From the NCBI RefSeq assembly GCF_012489685.1, contig NC_080046.1:37907176-37971175 (forward strand): a stretch of DNA of 64,000 bases, written 5' to 3'. The notes beneath the pieces are model-generated. The model made no database searches and was not told the origin of the DNA. It saw only the letters and a list, made by a program, of their open reading frames with translations. Of the stretch, positions 12,026-23,099 are shown one piece after another. Both the position numbers and the translations under genes were made by a program. Source of the stretch: Lotus japonicus. Taxonomy: Eukaryota > Streptophyta > Magnoliopsida > Fabales > Fabaceae. Within the stretch, counting starts at the first letter, position 1. Each line of letters begins with the position of its first letter.

Positions 12026-12418
12026 ATGGCATCATACAGCGTAGCACTAGAAGAGCTGAGGAAGAAGGCCTTTGAAGAGGACTTGTTCCTGAACATCAGG
12101 CATCCAGAGGGTGCAACTACCATCGCGGAGCTGACACGGACACTACTGGAAGAGGACCTGCGTCCAGAGTTGGAGAGAGACCTGAAGGAATTTCTTGCCT
12201 TCGTGGAGGAGGTGCAAGAACTCAGCCGGCTTGAACTCAAGCTGCTGGAAGAAAAAGAAATTTTGGAAGAGAAGCTCAGGACTTCAGAAGACATTCTGGA
12301 GAGGGATGAGCTAAAGATCAGGCTCAGCAACATCCAGCATGTACTGGAGCGTCTGGAGAAGGATAGGTCAGAGCAGCGCCAGGAGTGCAGAAGAATGAGG
12401 AGGGATCCTCCATTCTAG
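12026..12418 (+). CDS. Antisense coiled-coil ORF of the Sirevirus (130 aa), function unknown
   Basis: An ATG-initiated, uninterrupted 130-codon frame on the strand opposite to gag-pol, between the third ORF and the 3' LTR. The protein is highly charged (many Glu, Lys, Arg, Leu) and almost wholly predicted helical by composition. Heptad-like Leu spacing from about residue 30 to 115 suggests a coiled coil. No signal peptide or membrane segment is seen. A TATA box lies at 11966-11974, and AATAAA-like sequence follows the stop (about 12460-12475, 12540-12555). Antisense extra ORFs have been reported in some plant LTR elements, but I do not recognise this family. It could be a captured gene or a repeat by-product, though charged, balanced codon use argues for real coding. 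Confidence 0.6.
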   Translation: MASYSVALEELRKKAFEEDLFLNIRHPEGATTIAELTRTLLEEDLRPELERDLKEFLAFVEEVQELSRLELKLLEEKEILEEKLRTSEDILERDELKIRLSNIQHVLERLEKDRSEQRQECRRMRRDPPF

Positions 12419-12620
12419 ATGATATGATGTAAAGAAATATGATGTAAACATAGAATAATTATGAATAAAACAAGTTTGGCAAACATGTGTGACATAAGAG
12501 TATAGTTATGCATATATAATCACAAACGAACAAAAGAGAATAAATAAATAAAAAGAAACAGAGTTTAACAAAAGGAAAACAAAGTTAACGAAAAAGAAGA
12601 AAAAGAAGAGATCCTAAAAA

Positions 12621-15470
12621 CTAAGGTTTGTCAGTTCGTCTCAGAAGTTCCATCATCATTTGCTTCATCTCAATCAGCATGGATTCATGAGTGTCAAGAC
12701 GTTGTTCCATGATGTCGAGTCTGGAAGAGCTTGGCTGAGAAGAACTGGAAGGAACAGTCTGAGCAGCTTGAGGTTCTGGAATGGAAGCAGAAGCAGCAGG
12801 AGTAAACACAACTGGTGCAAGTCGCTCTGCCTCAGCCTCAGCTTCAAGACGCTCTGCCTCAAGTCTGGCTTGTTCAGCTTGAGCTGCTGCTTGACGTGCA
12901 GCTTCTTCTGCTTGTTCTTTCTTTCTCTTGGCTTCTTCAATAGCTTCAAGAAGCTTATTTCTCTGTTCTAGTTCATGAAGAGCCACCCTCCTAGCAAGCC
13001 TTTGCTTTGCAGCCTCAATGCTCTGACTGCCCTCTGCATGCAGGAGCTGCATCATAATTGGAACTTGAGCCACTAGCCAAGTGCTCAGATTGTTCCACTC
13101 ATCAGCCACATTGTCAGCATTCTCACTGAGATCAGTCTGACCGTGCACATTACGGAGCCTCAAAGAGGCTTCATGATAGAAGATATTGATGCACTCAGAG
13201 AGAGATGTGGGTTGAAGGTGAGTATAGGGAATTATGGAGAGGTTGGGTTCAGGAGAGGCTGGGTGATTGCTGCTATGAGCTTCAGAGGCACCTTGTGGAG
13301 AACCAATGTTAATCATGGGAGCATTGGGTTCAGAGGTTCCAAGGTGAGGGTCTGAAGTTTCAACCAGAGGGTGAGGTGATCTAACCGAGGATTGGTTAGA
13401 CACTGATTGTTCAGGTTCAGGGTCTGGTTGAATGGGCTCTTGTTGGTCAGGGACAGGGTGAGCTTGTTGAACTAAGGGGTCTGCCTCTTGGATAGGATTG
13501 GCCAAGATAGGTTCATCTGGGTCAACTAGACGTTCAGGTCTAGGGCCAGGATATCTCCTAGGGCTTGGACATGTAAGGTAATACTCTTCCAAGGCAGATA
13601 CCTTTTCTTTTCTAACCTCCATGAATTTTCTAATGGATTCAGAGGTATTGGAGGGAGGAGAGTCAATAACATTGGTTGGGAAGGATACAGGTGTAAAGGC
13701 TGTTGAAGAGTCTGTATCCGTGGTTCTGACAGCAGGACGTGCTGATGCTCTGGGAGCAGAGTGATCAGACGTTCTGGGTTGTGGTTCTGTTTGGTTGGGC
13801 TCAGGTTGTTCTTGGACGATTGGTTCAGAAGATAATGGGTCGTATGGAATGGTAAGGAGAGAGGTTGGATCTTCTGACCTAGAGGTTGGGTTCTGAAGCA
13901 AATTCCAGAGTGGTGCTTCAGTAGGAGAAGGTTGAAAGAAGGAGGATCTTGGGGAATGTGGTGGAGAGGTGGTTTGTTCGGCTGGCTGGGATTCAGGAAT
14001 AGGAGTGAGGGGATTTGAGGAGTGTTGGAGCAAGGCAGAAATAGGAAGTGCATCAAATAAATTCAAATCATCATTAGAAGCAAGTGCAGGCTTACTTGAA
14101 TGTGCTGATGATCGAGTCACTCTGGCAGGAGGTTCAGTCCTTCTGACCACTGCAGCAGCTGGTTCCACCCGAGTAGGCTTCACCACGATTCTGACCTTCT
14201 TCTGCTTCTTCTTTGGAGGACCATCCTCACTATCATCATCATCACCATCATCAGGCTTTCTCTTCGTCTTCTTGACCAGAAGGACATCAGAGTCTTCAGA
14301 GGATGCTTCCAGAACCATCTTCCTCTGAGCTTTCTTCTTGGGAGGAGAAGGAAACTCTGGAGCTGGTGGTAGTCTGCTGACGAAATCATCAAGGTCAATT
14401 TCGAATCCTTGAGCCCTGAGGTCTTCAACATAGCATCTGATGGCTTCAGGATGGTCTGCTTGAGTCCACAGAGGGTAGTCATTCAGAGGCATTCTTCTTC
14501 CTCTGATCTCAGAAGATGAGTCTTCATGAGCAGGAGCAATCTTCTTCTGGATTAAGCCCATCTTCTTCAAGGAGTTTGCAGTGAAGACATCACTGACAAT
14601 TGTGCTCAAATCCTCTGTGCAACCAGCATCGATCAAATCTTGCACCAAGTGGCTTTCAATGAGAAAGTCTGAGAGCAGCCTCCCAAAAGGGATATATTTG
14701 ATTGCAGACTTGATGGAGGCGGTGGTGCGAGACTTCCGGATGCATTCCTTTAAGTAGGAGAACAGAAAGTAGGGAAGGCAGATCTTCTCCTTGTCTTGAA
14801 TGAAGAACAGCATCGCCTTCTGGTTGAAGTTGATGTAATCTGGGGAACTGCCCTTCGGTCTCTGATTGATGCAGTTGAGCAGGATCTTGTGCCAGATTCT
14901 GAGTTTGGGGTGAAGATCCATCACTTTGTAACTTGTCTTGCCCGGTTTGAAAGTGGTGTACAGGGCCTGGTTGACTTTGTCTTTGGTGCTAGGTTTCAGC
15001 TTCGATTCCGTCAGTTGGAACCGATACCCATAAGCAGTTTCTGCTCCTAGCAGATTCACGAATGACTTCTCAGTGATGATGATCTTCCTGCCAAGAATGT
15101 GAGAGACCACTTGAGTGTCATCGCAGTCTGCGTGCTTCCAGAATTCCTTTACCAATTTCTCATACACCGGTCCTCGAAGTCGATTGAAATAATTTCCCCA
15201 ACCTTGAGCTTGGACTTCAGGACGAAGATCAAACCCATTTGCAGCCAAGTTATCGAGGTTGAATCTCCATTCTGCCAGGACTTGGAGTTCCTCAGGAGCA
15301 AATACGCAGTGAACGGCACAGCCCCGTTCTGGAATTGGAACAATCTGCTCTTGAACTTGAACTTGTTCTTGTGCCGGGTTCTCAGAGCCCCTTTGACCCG
15401 TTGCCAAACCAACTTCCATGTGAGGGAACTGAGGTGCATCTGCAGTAGATCTTCTGGTTTGTCTCACCAT
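12621..15470 (-). CDS. Sirevirus third ORF, env-like position, plant-transposon-type protein (949 aa)
   Basis: Long intact ORF downstream of pol, in the place where Sireviruses carry their env-like gene. Residues about 60-290 resemble the putative plant transposon protein domain (motifs such as EFWKHADCD, ILGRKIIITEKSF, LHPKLRIWHKILLNCI). The middle (about 370-720) is Pro/Ser/Glu-rich with basic patches (PKKKQKK, KKTKRKPD). About 830-900 is an Ala/Glu/Arg coiled coil, with a final amphipathic segment. I see no convincing signal peptide or transmembrane helix, so calling it an envelope protein is only positional. The ATG at 15470 follows a 440-bp spacer after the pol stop. How it is expressed (spliced or internal initiation) is not visible. 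Confidence 0.8.
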   Translation of the reverse strand: MVRQTRRSTADAPQFPHMEVGLATGQRGSENPAQEQVQVQEQIVPIPERGCAVHCVFAPEELQVLAEWRFNLDNLAANGFDLRPEVQAQGWGNYFNRLRGPVYEKLVKEFWKHADCDDTQVVSHILGRKIIITEKSFVNLLGAETAYGYRFQLTESKLKPSTKDKVNQALYTTFKPGKTSYKVMDLHPKLRIWHKILLNCINQRPKGSSPDYINFNQKAMLFFIQDKEKICLPYFLFSYLKECIRKSRTTASIKSAIKYIPFGRLLSDFLIESHLVQDLIDAGCTEDLSTIVSDVFTANSLKKMGLIQKKIAPAHEDSSSEIRGRRMPLNDYPLWTQADHPEAIRCYVEDLRAQGFEIDLDDFVSRLPPAPEFPSPPKKKAQRKMVLEASSEDSDVLLVKKTKRKPDDGDDDDSEDGPPKKKQKKVRIVVKPTRVEPAAAVVRRTEPPARVTRSSAHSSKPALASNDDLNLFDALPISALLQHSSNPLTPIPESQPAEQTTSPPHSPRSSFFQPSPTEAPLWNLLQNPTSRSEDPTSLLTIPYDPLSSEPIVQEQPEPNQTEPQPRTSDHSAPRASARPAVRTTDTDSSTAFTPVSFPTNVIDSPPSNTSESIRKFMEVRKEKVSALEEYYLTCPSPRRYPGPRPERLVDPDEPILANPIQEADPLVQQAHPVPDQQEPIQPDPEPEQSVSNQSSVRSPHPLVETSDPHLGTSEPNAPMINIGSPQGASEAHSSNHPASPEPNLSIIPYTHLQPTSLSECINIFYHEASLRLRNVHGQTDLSENADNVADEWNNLSTWLVAQVPIMMQLLHAEGSQSIEAAKQRLARRVALHELEQRNKLLEAIEEAKRKKEQAEEAARQAAAQAEQARLEAERLEAEAEAERLAPVVFTPAASASIPEPQAAQTVPSSSSQPSSSRLDIMEQRLDTHESMLIEMKQMMMELLRRTDKP

Positions 15471-15909
15471 TTTGAAGAGGTTGAAGGTTTGAGGTAGAAG
15501 ATGAAGTTTGAAGGATGAAGAGAGATCGAGAGAGAAATCAAGAAATGCGGTTTTGAAAAGCAGAGAGTGCGAGAGTGAAAACCGGAAGTGAACGAGAACG
15601 TGTGTGTATAGTGGGTTTTATCAAATAACCGTTGTTGATTCAAAAAGCACTTTAAGATCAACGGTTGAAAATTAAAGATAGATAGTAACAGTAATACACA
15701 ATCACACACAGGAGATAAGCATATCTACACGCAATCATAACAGACTGTCACACGGGCACAAGGAATTATGCATCAGAAATTCTGACACACGTGTTGTTGT
15801 CTCAGCTTCAGAGTCAGTACCAGTGGGCACACACACTCTGATTGAGTTACCTTCTGGACTAGACATCTTCTGATCAAGAAGTATCATAGTCAGAGGTTCT
15901 GATCCATCT
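15471..15909 (-). other. Spacer between pol and third ORF
   Basis: About 440 bp without a supported ORF between the pol stop and the third ORF start. It would have to hold any splice acceptor or internal promoter used for the third ORF. Confidence 0.6.
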
Positions 15910-18900
15910 TCACTCTGGACAAAAGTCCATGTTTAGATTTTTCAGAATAAAATTAAATCTATCCTCTGCTAAGGGCTTTGTAAAGATATCTGCCCATTGA
16001 TGGTCAGTATCAACAAACTTCAGAAGAAGTACGCCCTTCTGCACATAATCTCTAATGAAGTGATACTTTACCTCAATGTGCTTTGCCCTTGAATGCAAGA
16101 TAGGATTCTTGCTCAACGAGATTGCAGCAGTGTTATCACAATAAATTGGGATATTGCTCTCAAGGATCTGATAATCCTCCAGCTGATGTTTCATCCAGAG
16201 CATCTGAGTGCTGCATATTGCTGCTGAGATATATTCTGCCTCTGCAGTTGATAGTGCAATGGTTGATTGCCTCTTGCTTGCCCATGAGACTAGATTGCTT
16301 CCCAGAAATTGACAATTTCCAGAAGTGCTTTTTCTCTCTGTTCTATCTCCAGCATAATCAGCATCACAATAACCTGAAAGCTTATACTCTGATGTTTTCT
16401 TATACATCAAGCCAAGGTTAGTGGTGCCTTTCAGATACCTTAGGATCCTCTTAACAGCAGTTAAGTGGGTTTCCCTTGGATCTGATTGGAAACGAGCACA
16501 TAAGTGAACACTAAATAATATGTCTGGCCTAGATGCAGTTAAGTATAGAAGTGAACCTATCATTCCACGATAGAGCTTCTGACATACTTTACCACTTTTA
16601 TCTTCTTTCTCCAGAATGCATGTAGGATGCATTGGAGTCTTGGCCACTGTAGATTCCAGCATATTGAACTTCTTCAGAAGTTCTTTAGTGTACTTGCTCT
16701 GATGGATATATGTTCCTTCTGGTGTTTGATCAACTTGTATTCCCAGAAAGTACTTTAATTCTCCCATCATACTCATCTCAAATTCAGCCTGCATCATCTC
16801 AGAAAATTCTTTGCATAGAGATTGATTAGCAGAACCAAATATAATATCATCAACATAAATTTGCACAATTAAGATATCATCTTTATAAGTCTTGCAAAAA
16901 AGAGTTGTATCTACTTTACCCCTTACAAACTCATTCTCCAGAAGGAATGAGCTAAGTCTCTCATACCATGCTCTGGGAGCTTGCTTCAGACCGTAGAGTG
17001 ATTTCTTCAATTTGAACACATGGTCTGGTTTCTTTTCATCTTCAAAACCTGGGGGTTGATGAACATAGACTTCCTCTGAGATATAACCATTTAGGAAGGC
17101 ACTCTTTACGTCCATCTGATGTAGAACTATGTTGTGATTTACTGAGAAGGAGATCAACAGTCTGATTGCCTCCAGTCTTGCTACTGGAGCAAATGTTTCG
17201 GTGTAGTCTATTCCTTCCTGCTGGCTGTAGCCTTGAGCAACTAGCCTTGCCTTGTTTCTGACTACATTTCCTTTCTCATTCAGCTTGTTTCTGAATACCC
17301 ACTTCGTTCCAATAACATGGACACTCTCAGGCTTCTTCACTAAGCTCCAAACATCGTTCTTGGAAAATTGATTCAGTTCTTCTTCCATGGCCAGAATCCA
17401 ATCCTTGTCCTGAAGAGCTTCATCTATGGACTTGGGTTCAATTAAGGACACCAATCCTTTCAGACTCAGCAAGGTCTCTTCAGAGGGTCTGAAGGCAGAT
17501 CTGGTTCTGACTGGTTCATCTTTGTTGCCCAGAATCAATTCCTTAGGATGAGCTGCAGTGATTCTGCTCTTCTTCAGAGTTTGTGAGTTAGAGGGACCAG
17601 CTTCTTCCTCTGGTTCATCTTCCTCTGGCTCAACTTCCTCTGGAGCTTTGCCTTTGTCAGAAACATTAATGCTTAAATCTGCAAACTTTTCAACTAGCTT
17701 TGACTGGTCAGAGTCAAGCTTATCATCAAATCTAACATGAATGGATTCTTCAATAGTCTTAGCATCAGTATTATAAAATCTAAAACCTTTAGATCTATCA
17801 GAATAACCAAGTAATAGACACTTAGAAGACTTAGCATCAAATTTATGCAATCTATCCTTAGTATTGAGAACATAACAAACACAGCCAAAAGGATGAAAAT
17901 AAGAAATGTTGGGTTTTATGTTCTTCCACAATTCATAAGGAGTCTTATTCAGAATTGGTCTCACAGAGATTCTGTTCTGAATGTAACATGCTGTATTTAC
18001 TGCCTCTGCCCAAAAGTGCTTAGCCATGCCAGTTTCTTGGAGCATGGTTCTAGCCATCTCCTGAAGAGTTCTGTTCTTCCTCTCAACAACACCATTTTGT
18101 TGAGGAGTTCTGGGACAAGAGAAATCATGTGCAATTCCATAGGAATCAAACAGACTCTCAAACTTGTCATTCTCAAACTCTCCACCATGGTCACTTCTGA
18201 CACGCACAATCCTACAAGCCTTCTCGTTTTGCACTTGAGCAATGAAGGTAGAGAACACAGCATGAGACTCATCCTTGCGGGTTAGAAACTTTACCCATGT
18301 CCAGCGGCTATAGTCATCAACGATAACCATCCCATATCTCTTGCCACCTATAGACTCAGTTTTCACTGGTCCAAAAAGGTCGATATGCAGAAGTTCCAAC
18401 GGCCTTGAGGTTGAGACAACATTCTTTGCCTTGAAAGGGACTTTTGTGAATTTGCCTTTCTGACATGCTTCACAAAGAGCGTCTGAAGCGAACTTCAGAT
18501 TGGGTAAGCCCCTGACAAGGTTTAGCTTGCTCAGCTGAGAAATCTTTCTCATACTGGCATGCCCTAACCGTCTATGCCATACCCACTGCTCTTCATTAAC
18601 AGACAGAAGGCACTTCACATTCTGAGTCTCCAACTCAGATAATCTGATCTTATAAATGTTGTTCTTCCTCTTGCTGTTAAACAGAACAGAGCCATCGATC
18701 TGACTTACAGCCCGGCAGGACTTTTGATTGAATATAACATCATAACCCTTGTCAGCTAATTGACTTATAGACAATAAGTTATGTGTTAAGCCGTCTACCA
18801 ATAAAACATTATCAATGCATGGACTGCTATCTACACAAATAGTACCAGTACCAACAATTTTACCCTTTTCATTTCCTCCGAAGCCAACTTCGCCTCCAGG

Positions 18901-18969
18901 CTTAAGTTTCAGCTCTCGGAACATACGCTTTTCTCCCGTCATGTGACGCGAGCATCCACTGTCCAGATA
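15910..18969 (-). CDS. pol: Sirevirus pol: protease end, integrase, reverse transcriptase, RNase H
   Basis: Open frame from just after an in-frame TAG (18970-18972) to 15910. The first residues hold the copia aspartic-protease active site ([10 protein letters not shown]). Counting from the Met at 18942, integrase has the zinc-binding set H123...C160 and the catalytic triad D188, D251, E287 with the copia signature [11 protein letters not shown]. The RT has [32 protein letters not shown] and the YVDD box near residue 696. The RNase H has CDADYAG and STAEAEYIS. All key residues are present and there is no internal stop. It lies in the +1 frame relative to gag with a 68-nt overlap, so expression probably needs recoding or internal entry. 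Confidence 0.93.
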   Translation of the reverse strand, partial: YLDSGCSRHMTGEKRMFRELKLKPGGEVGFGGNEKGKIVGTGTICVDSSPCIDNVLLVDGLTHNLLSISQLADKGYDVIFNQKSCRAVSQIDGSVLFNSKRKNNIYKIRLSELETQNVKCLLSVNEEQWVWHRRLGHASMRKISQLSKLNLVRGLPNLKFASDALCEACQKGKFTKVPFKAKNVVSTSRPLELLHIDLFGPVKTESIGGKRYGMVIVDDYSRWTWVKFLTRKDESHAVFSTFIAQVQNEKACRIVRVRSDHGGEFENDKFESLFDSYGIAHDFSCPRTPQQNGVVERKNRTLQEMARTMLQETGMAKHFWAEAVNTACYIQNRISVRPILNKTPYELWKNIKPNISYFHPFGCVCYVLNTKDRLHKFDAKSSKCLLLGYSDRSKGFRFYNTDAKTIEESIHVRFDDKLDSDQSKLVEKFADLSINVSDKGKAPEEVEPEEDEPEEEAGPSNSQTLKKSRITAAHPKELILGNKDEPVRTRSAFRPSEETLLSLKGLVSLIEPKSIDEALQDKDWILAMEEELNQFSKNDVWSLVKKPESVHVIGTKWVFRNKLNEKGNVVRNKARLVAQGYSQQEGIDYTETFAPVARLEAIRLLISFSVNHNIVLHQMDVKSAFLNGYISEEVYVHQPPGFEDEKKPDHVFKLKKSLYGLKQAPRAWYERLSSFLLENEFVRGKVDTTLFCKTYKDDILIVQIYVDDIIFGSANQSLCKEFSEMMQAEFEMSMMGELKYFLGIQVDQTPEGTYIHQSKYTKELLKKFNMLESTVAKTPMHPTCILEKEDKSGKVCQKLYRGMIGSLLYLTASRPDILFSVHLCARFQSDPRETHLTAVKRILRYLKGTTNLGLMYKKTSEYKLSGYCDADYAGDRTERKSTSGNCQFLGSNLVSWASKRQSTIALSTAEAEYISAAICSTQMLWMKHQLEDYQILESNIPIYCDNTAAISLSKNPILHSRAKHIEVKYHFIRDYVQKGVLLLKFVDTDHQWADIFTKPLAEDRFNFILKNLNMDFCPE

Positions 18970-20812
18970 CTATGATTGGTGTTTCAGTGGAGCTATCAAG
19001 GATATCTGCAACATAGATAATTTTGTCCTTAGGTACCCACTTTCTGGGTCCTCTTTTGTTAGTTACCCCAGAGGTTCTGATCACCTTGGGTGTCTCAACA
19101 TAATATTTTAAAGAAATATTTGCATGATATTTAGTCATAGAGAAAGATCCCTTTTTAAGAGGGTTTTTAGCAATTTTAGCAGGTACAGGATCAGGCAATA
19201 TGGTACCAGAGGGAACAAAGCATTCATACAAGGATTTAGCTTTAGACACAGAAGGCTCATTTCTAATTGGTTTAGAATAGCCAATGCCATGTATTCCATT
19301 TCTGCTTACGCCATAGATCATTGAAGCCATTAAGCTTCTATCCACGCTTTTAGCTAGGAATCTTTGAAAAGACTTTTCATACTTAGATTCATTTCTACAA
19401 TCAGAGGCATCACAGGCAACAATTTCTTCTAACTTAGCAATCTGGTTCTTAAGCACAGAGTTAGAATTTACCAAGGCATGATTTTCATTTTTCAAATCAG
19501 AAATAATTTTCTCATGTTCAGAAGGAGTCTTAGAGACAGCAGATAAGTTCTTTTTCAACTTTTTATGCTTAGACAATAAAGAGTTATACTCATCCATGAT
19601 ATCAGACAAAGCATGTTTCAGTTCAGAGGTAGAGAAGGAAGCGAATACCTCATTTTCATCGTCTGAGTTAGGATCTCCTTCTGATTCTGAGTCAGAGTCA
19701 ACAGCTTCCTTTGACTCTGCTCCTTTGTCTTTGACAATGGCCATGAGTCCTTGGACTTCACCATCAGAGTCAACATCCTCTGACTCTGATTCATCGAATG
19801 TCACCATCAGACTCTTCTTGGTCTTGAAGTGCTTCTTTGGCTTCTTGTCTTTCTTCAACTTTGGACAATCACTTTTGTAGTGCCCAGATTCTTTGCACTC
19901 AAAGCATGTGACTTCCTTGATTGAAGACTTCTTCTGGCCTGAGGACTCATACTTGCCTTTTGCCTTTCCAGAGCCTTTGAACTTGCTCTGCCTGTGCTTC
20001 CAGATGCGGTTGAGTCTCTTGGAGATCAGAGTCAGCTCATCTTCATCAGAATCTTCTGATGCTTCTTCAGATTCTTCTTCTTCAGCTTGAAGAGCCTTTG
20101 ACTTCTCAACCTTAGCCTTTTCAGATTTGGATTTCAAGGCTATGGACTTTTTCCTCAGATCTTGCATCTCTGAGCGTTTCAGCTCATGGCATTTCAAAAT
20201 GCTGATGAGTTCTTCTAAACTCATATTCTCAACGTCTCTCGTGAGCTCTATTGAAGTCACCAAAGGCATCCAACTTTCAGGAAGACACCTGATGACCCTT
20301 ATGACATGATCTTTTGTTGTGTAGCTCTTGTTGAGAGGTCGTATGCCAGCTACAAGCAATTGAAATCTGGAGAACATTTCTTCAATGGACTCATTTGGCT
20401 CCATGATGAAGGATTCATACTTTTGGATCAAAGACAATGCCTTTGATTCTTTGACTTTCTTGTTTCCTTCATGAGACATCTTCAGAGAATCAAAAATGCC
20501 TTTAGCAAACTCACGATCTGTAATCTTCTGGTACTCTTCATAGGAAATAGCACTTAGAAGAATTGCTCTTGCTTTGTGATGTTGTGAGTACAGCTTCTTT
20601 TGATCTGCAGTCATCTCTGACCTTGGGATCTTCTTGCCATCTGCATCAACTGGACGCTCATAGCCATCCACAATAATATCCCAGAGATCTGCATCGAAAC
20701 CCAGAAAGAAACTTTCCAGTCTATCTTTCCAATATTCGAACCTTTGACCATCGAACATAGGAGGCTTTGCGTTGTAACCATCTCTTTGAGTTTCACTGGT
20801 GGTGGCAGCCAT
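18902..20812 (-). CDS. gag: Sirevirus gag (636 aa)
   Basis: Capsid/nucleocapsid precursor that packages element RNA. The ATG at 20812 is the first after the primer site. The N-terminus has the copia gag motif ([20 protein letters not shown]), then a UBN2-type capsid region (about 60-215), a basic linker and one CCHC zinc knuckle (C303, C306, H311, C316). An acidic Asp/Glu/Ser stretch (about 340-395) and a coiled coil (about 405-465) follow. The frame runs 68 nt into the pol frame before stopping at 18902. Apparently intact. Confidence 0.9.
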   Translation of the reverse strand: MAATTSETQRDGYNAKPPMFDGQRFEYWKDRLESFFLGFDADLWDIIVDGYERPVDADGKKIPRSEMTADQKKLYSQHHKARAILLSAISYEEYQKITDREFAKGIFDSLKMSHEGNKKVKESKALSLIQKYESFIMEPNESIEEMFSRFQLLVAGIRPLNKSYTTKDHVIRVIRCLPESWMPLVTSIELTRDVENMSLEELISILKCHELKRSEMQDLRKKSIALKSKSEKAKVEKSKALQAEEEESEEASEDSDEDELTLISKRLNRIWKHRQSKFKGSGKAKGKYESSGQKKSSIKEVTCFECKESGHYKSDCPKLKKDKKPKKHFKTKKSLMVTFDESESEDVDSDGEVQGLMAIVKDKGAESKEAVDSDSESEGDPNSDDENEVFASFSTSELKHALSDIMDEYNSLLSKHKKLKKNLSAVSKTPSEHEKIISDLKNENHALVNSNSVLKNQIAKLEEIVACDASDCRNESKYEKSFQRFLAKSVDRSLMASMIYGVSRNGIHGIGYSKPIRNEPSVSKAKSLYECFVPSGTILPDPVPAKIAKNPLKKGSFSMTKYHANISLKYYVETPKVIRTSGVTNKRGPRKWVPKDKIIYVADILDSSTETPIIVSGQWMLASHDGRKAYVPRAET

Positions 20813-20870
20813 TGTTTTTCACACCGGCCCGGATCACTGAACACTGTTAGGTGTGGTAATCAGAACTTGC

Positions 20871-20882
20871 GCTCTGATACCA
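20871..20882 (-). other. Sirevirus primer-binding site, tRNA-iMet
   Basis: Minus strand TGGTATCAGAGC, two bases inside the 5' LTR end, exact match to the canonical initiator-Met primer site. Confidence 0.92.
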
Positions 20883-20884
20883 AT

Positions 20885-22164
20885 TGAAGGTATGAAAAAC
20901 GGTAGAAAGGGGGGGTTTGAATAACGTTTTCAGAACAAAACTTCCACCTTAAAGATTTTGGCAAATCTTTCGAGAACTTAAGTGCTAAAGATAAGAGATA
21001 GAAAATCACACAAGGATTTTATCCTGGTTCACTTGATAAATCACTCAAGCTACTCCAGTCCACCCGTTAAGGTGATTTCTTCCTTCTTAGAATGAAGGCA
21101 ATCCACTAATCAGGTAAGAGTTACAACTGCACTTGAAACCTACAAGTGACTAACAATTACACTGACTTAGCTCACACTAAGATTCACTCTCTTAGTCTTC
21201 TCTAGGATCCGATCAACCTTGATCTCCTAAAGGAACTACCACTAAGATTCACTCTCTTAGTCTTCTCTAGGATCCGATCAACCTTGATCTCCTAAAGGAA
21301 CTAAACAAACTGTTTATCAAAGAGATGTTTATAAGAGATTTGCTTCTGAAAAGCTTATAGTAAACACAATGAATTTCAAGATGAAAGAAAGCTAAGAATA
21401 TTTTGAATATGTCTTGCGCGTGTGTTGCTTCTTCTTAGTTTCTTAGCCGCTTCTTTCAATCTTCAGCCTCTATATATACTCCAAGGATTAGGGTTGAGCG
21501 TTGCATGGGAAATGCTACCGTTGGAGGGCAGTTCTGGAAAATCCAGCTTCTGCAGTGGCTGAGAACGTTAGGTAGGTCGTCAGGAAGGTACACTTGCTTT
21601 TGTACTTGGATAGCGACTTGACCTTTTAACCTAGGAGACTTCTGATCAGAGGAATACTTCATATTGGAACTTGTGAAGCCGGTTGATCAGAGTCAGAGGG
21701 AAAGCACAGATCCTCTGACCATTGTATCTTCTGATTCTGAACTCAGAGGGAAGAACATGGCCTTCAGAGTTTCTTGCTTCTGGACTTCAGAGTTTCCACT
21801 ATTCAGCTTCTGGATCTTCAGAGTCTTCTACACCATCAGAACATCTGAACCTTCAGTGTTTCTTGGTTATCAGAACTTCTGGATCTTCAGAGCTTCTAGC
21901 GACTGAGTCCACATCAGAGTTTGTATAGCTTCAGAACTTCTGAAGCTTTTCCACTGTTCATACTGAACATGGTGAATGCGAAAGCGTTGCTTGGGTTACC
22001 CTTTATACACAGTGCTTCTGATTTGTGTGAGATTAAGTTGAGGTCAGAGCCTGTAAATAGCACACTCAGAAAAACACGTTAGAGTACCACAATTGTTCAT
22101 ATCAAAAGGTTAACTTGTAATCATCAAAACATAGAGTTGTACTAGATCAAAACTTGATCTTACA
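20885..22164 (-). repeat. Sirevirus 5' LTR
   Basis: 1280 bp, nearly identical to 9941-11223, ending at TSD TTATA (22165-22169). It carries the same 65-bp internal duplication (21175-21303). Confidence 0.95.
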
Positions 22165-22169
22165 TTATA

Positions 22170-22710
22170 TGCATTTGATTTTATGTTTTTGAATTCATTG
22201 GAAATTTTTTAAGCAAAATCTGCATTAAATATATTAAATATCATATTTGAAAATTTGATATTTGATAACATTGAATATTATATTTATAATAAATATTTTT
22301 CATTTTCGGTCAATGCTTTAGAATGTTGGTTGGTACATAAATGATATTTTTGCCATTAAAATAAATTTAAATTTAAATATTCTTAATATTAATAACATAA
22401 AATACTATATTTAAAAAAAATATTTTAATAGTCAATGCTTTTATAACAATCAACGGTGTTTTATGATTTATACTAATATAATATTTTATAATAAATATTT
22501 CTCAATTCTCATGTGATTAATTTTTTTTTTGGAAACACAATTTTGACAATTTAATGTGGTAGTAAAAGTCAATGTTTATCTACTTTCAGATTCCCTCATC
22601 CTCTCACCACGTTTTCAACTATATAAAGCCCTCTTAACTTAGTTTATGCACACAACAAAATGTTATTGATACATGCATACATCGTCATCATCCTTTTTTC
22701 TTCTTCCCTT
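22170..22710. other. AT-rich intergenic DNA, no gene seen
   Basis: Right flank of the Sirevirus. AT-rich, no supported ORF. Confidence 0.6.
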
Positions 22711-22719
22711 TTCTACTCT

Positions 22720-23087
22720 CTTTTTTTTAGGGCAAAAAGGATTTATTCAAATTCAATAGAAAGTACAAACCCACAATGGAGGGAAAGGAAAAGAAATCCG
22801 CAAAACCTACCCAAAAGAGCAATGAAAACCCGACAGAGAGAAAACAAGACAAGAACAAGCCAATTCTACCCTTCCACCAAGCACCCACAAGAGCCCCAAA
22901 ACCAACACAAAACCCAATAGCCCGGCACCAAACACCTACAAGCCAACATGCCAATTCTCTCTTCTTTTTTTATATAAGCAAATGTTAGTTGTCAATTATT
23001 AGTTAATTAGTTCTTTCGCCAGGATTTGAACTCTGACCTTTCACCTGCAAATCTCTTCATTCCCTCAGCTCACCAATTGAGCTACCC
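22720..23087 (-). mobile_element. tRNA-derived SINE fused to a LINE 3' tail
   Basis: On the minus strand, 23087 downward reads as a plant SINE: GGGTAGCTCAATTGGTGAGC contains a tRNA A-box (23073-23085) and AGTTCAAATCC a B-box (23021-23033), followed by an AT-rich tail ending TATATAAAAAAAG (about 22962). The sequence then continues as a LINE-type 3' UTR to an A-run at 22720-22727. The whole 368-bp unit is flanked by TTCTACTCT at 22711-22719 and 23088-23096, which suggests one composite retroposition event. Separate insertions remain possible. Confidence 0.6.
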
Positions 23088-23099
23088 TTCTACTCTTTT

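Larger units (their letters stand above)
9941..22164 (-). mobile_element. Complete Sirevirus-type Ty1/copia retrotransposon, 12.2 kb
   Basis: Full-length minus-strand element flanked by TSD TTATA (9936-9940, 22165-22169). The LTRs are 1283 and 1280 bp; by eye I find only two substitutions and one 3-bp indel between them, so the insertion is young. Order on the minus strand: 5' LTR, tRNA-iMet primer site (20871-20882), gag, pol (protease-integrase-RT-RNase H), a 949-codon third ORF, several CCCCC/GGGGG polypurine tracts, 3' LTR. Lineage evidence is the copia domain order, long LTRs, pol in a different frame from gag, an extra ORF after pol, and repeated polypurine tracts, all reported for Sireviruses (SIRE1/Maximus type). 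A separate antisense ORF lies between ORF3 and the 3' LTR. Confidence 0.95.

Noticed and set aside
23021..23087. A functional tRNA gene on the minus strand
   Set aside because: A- and B-boxes are present but the acceptor and anticodon arms do not pair; it is a SINE head.
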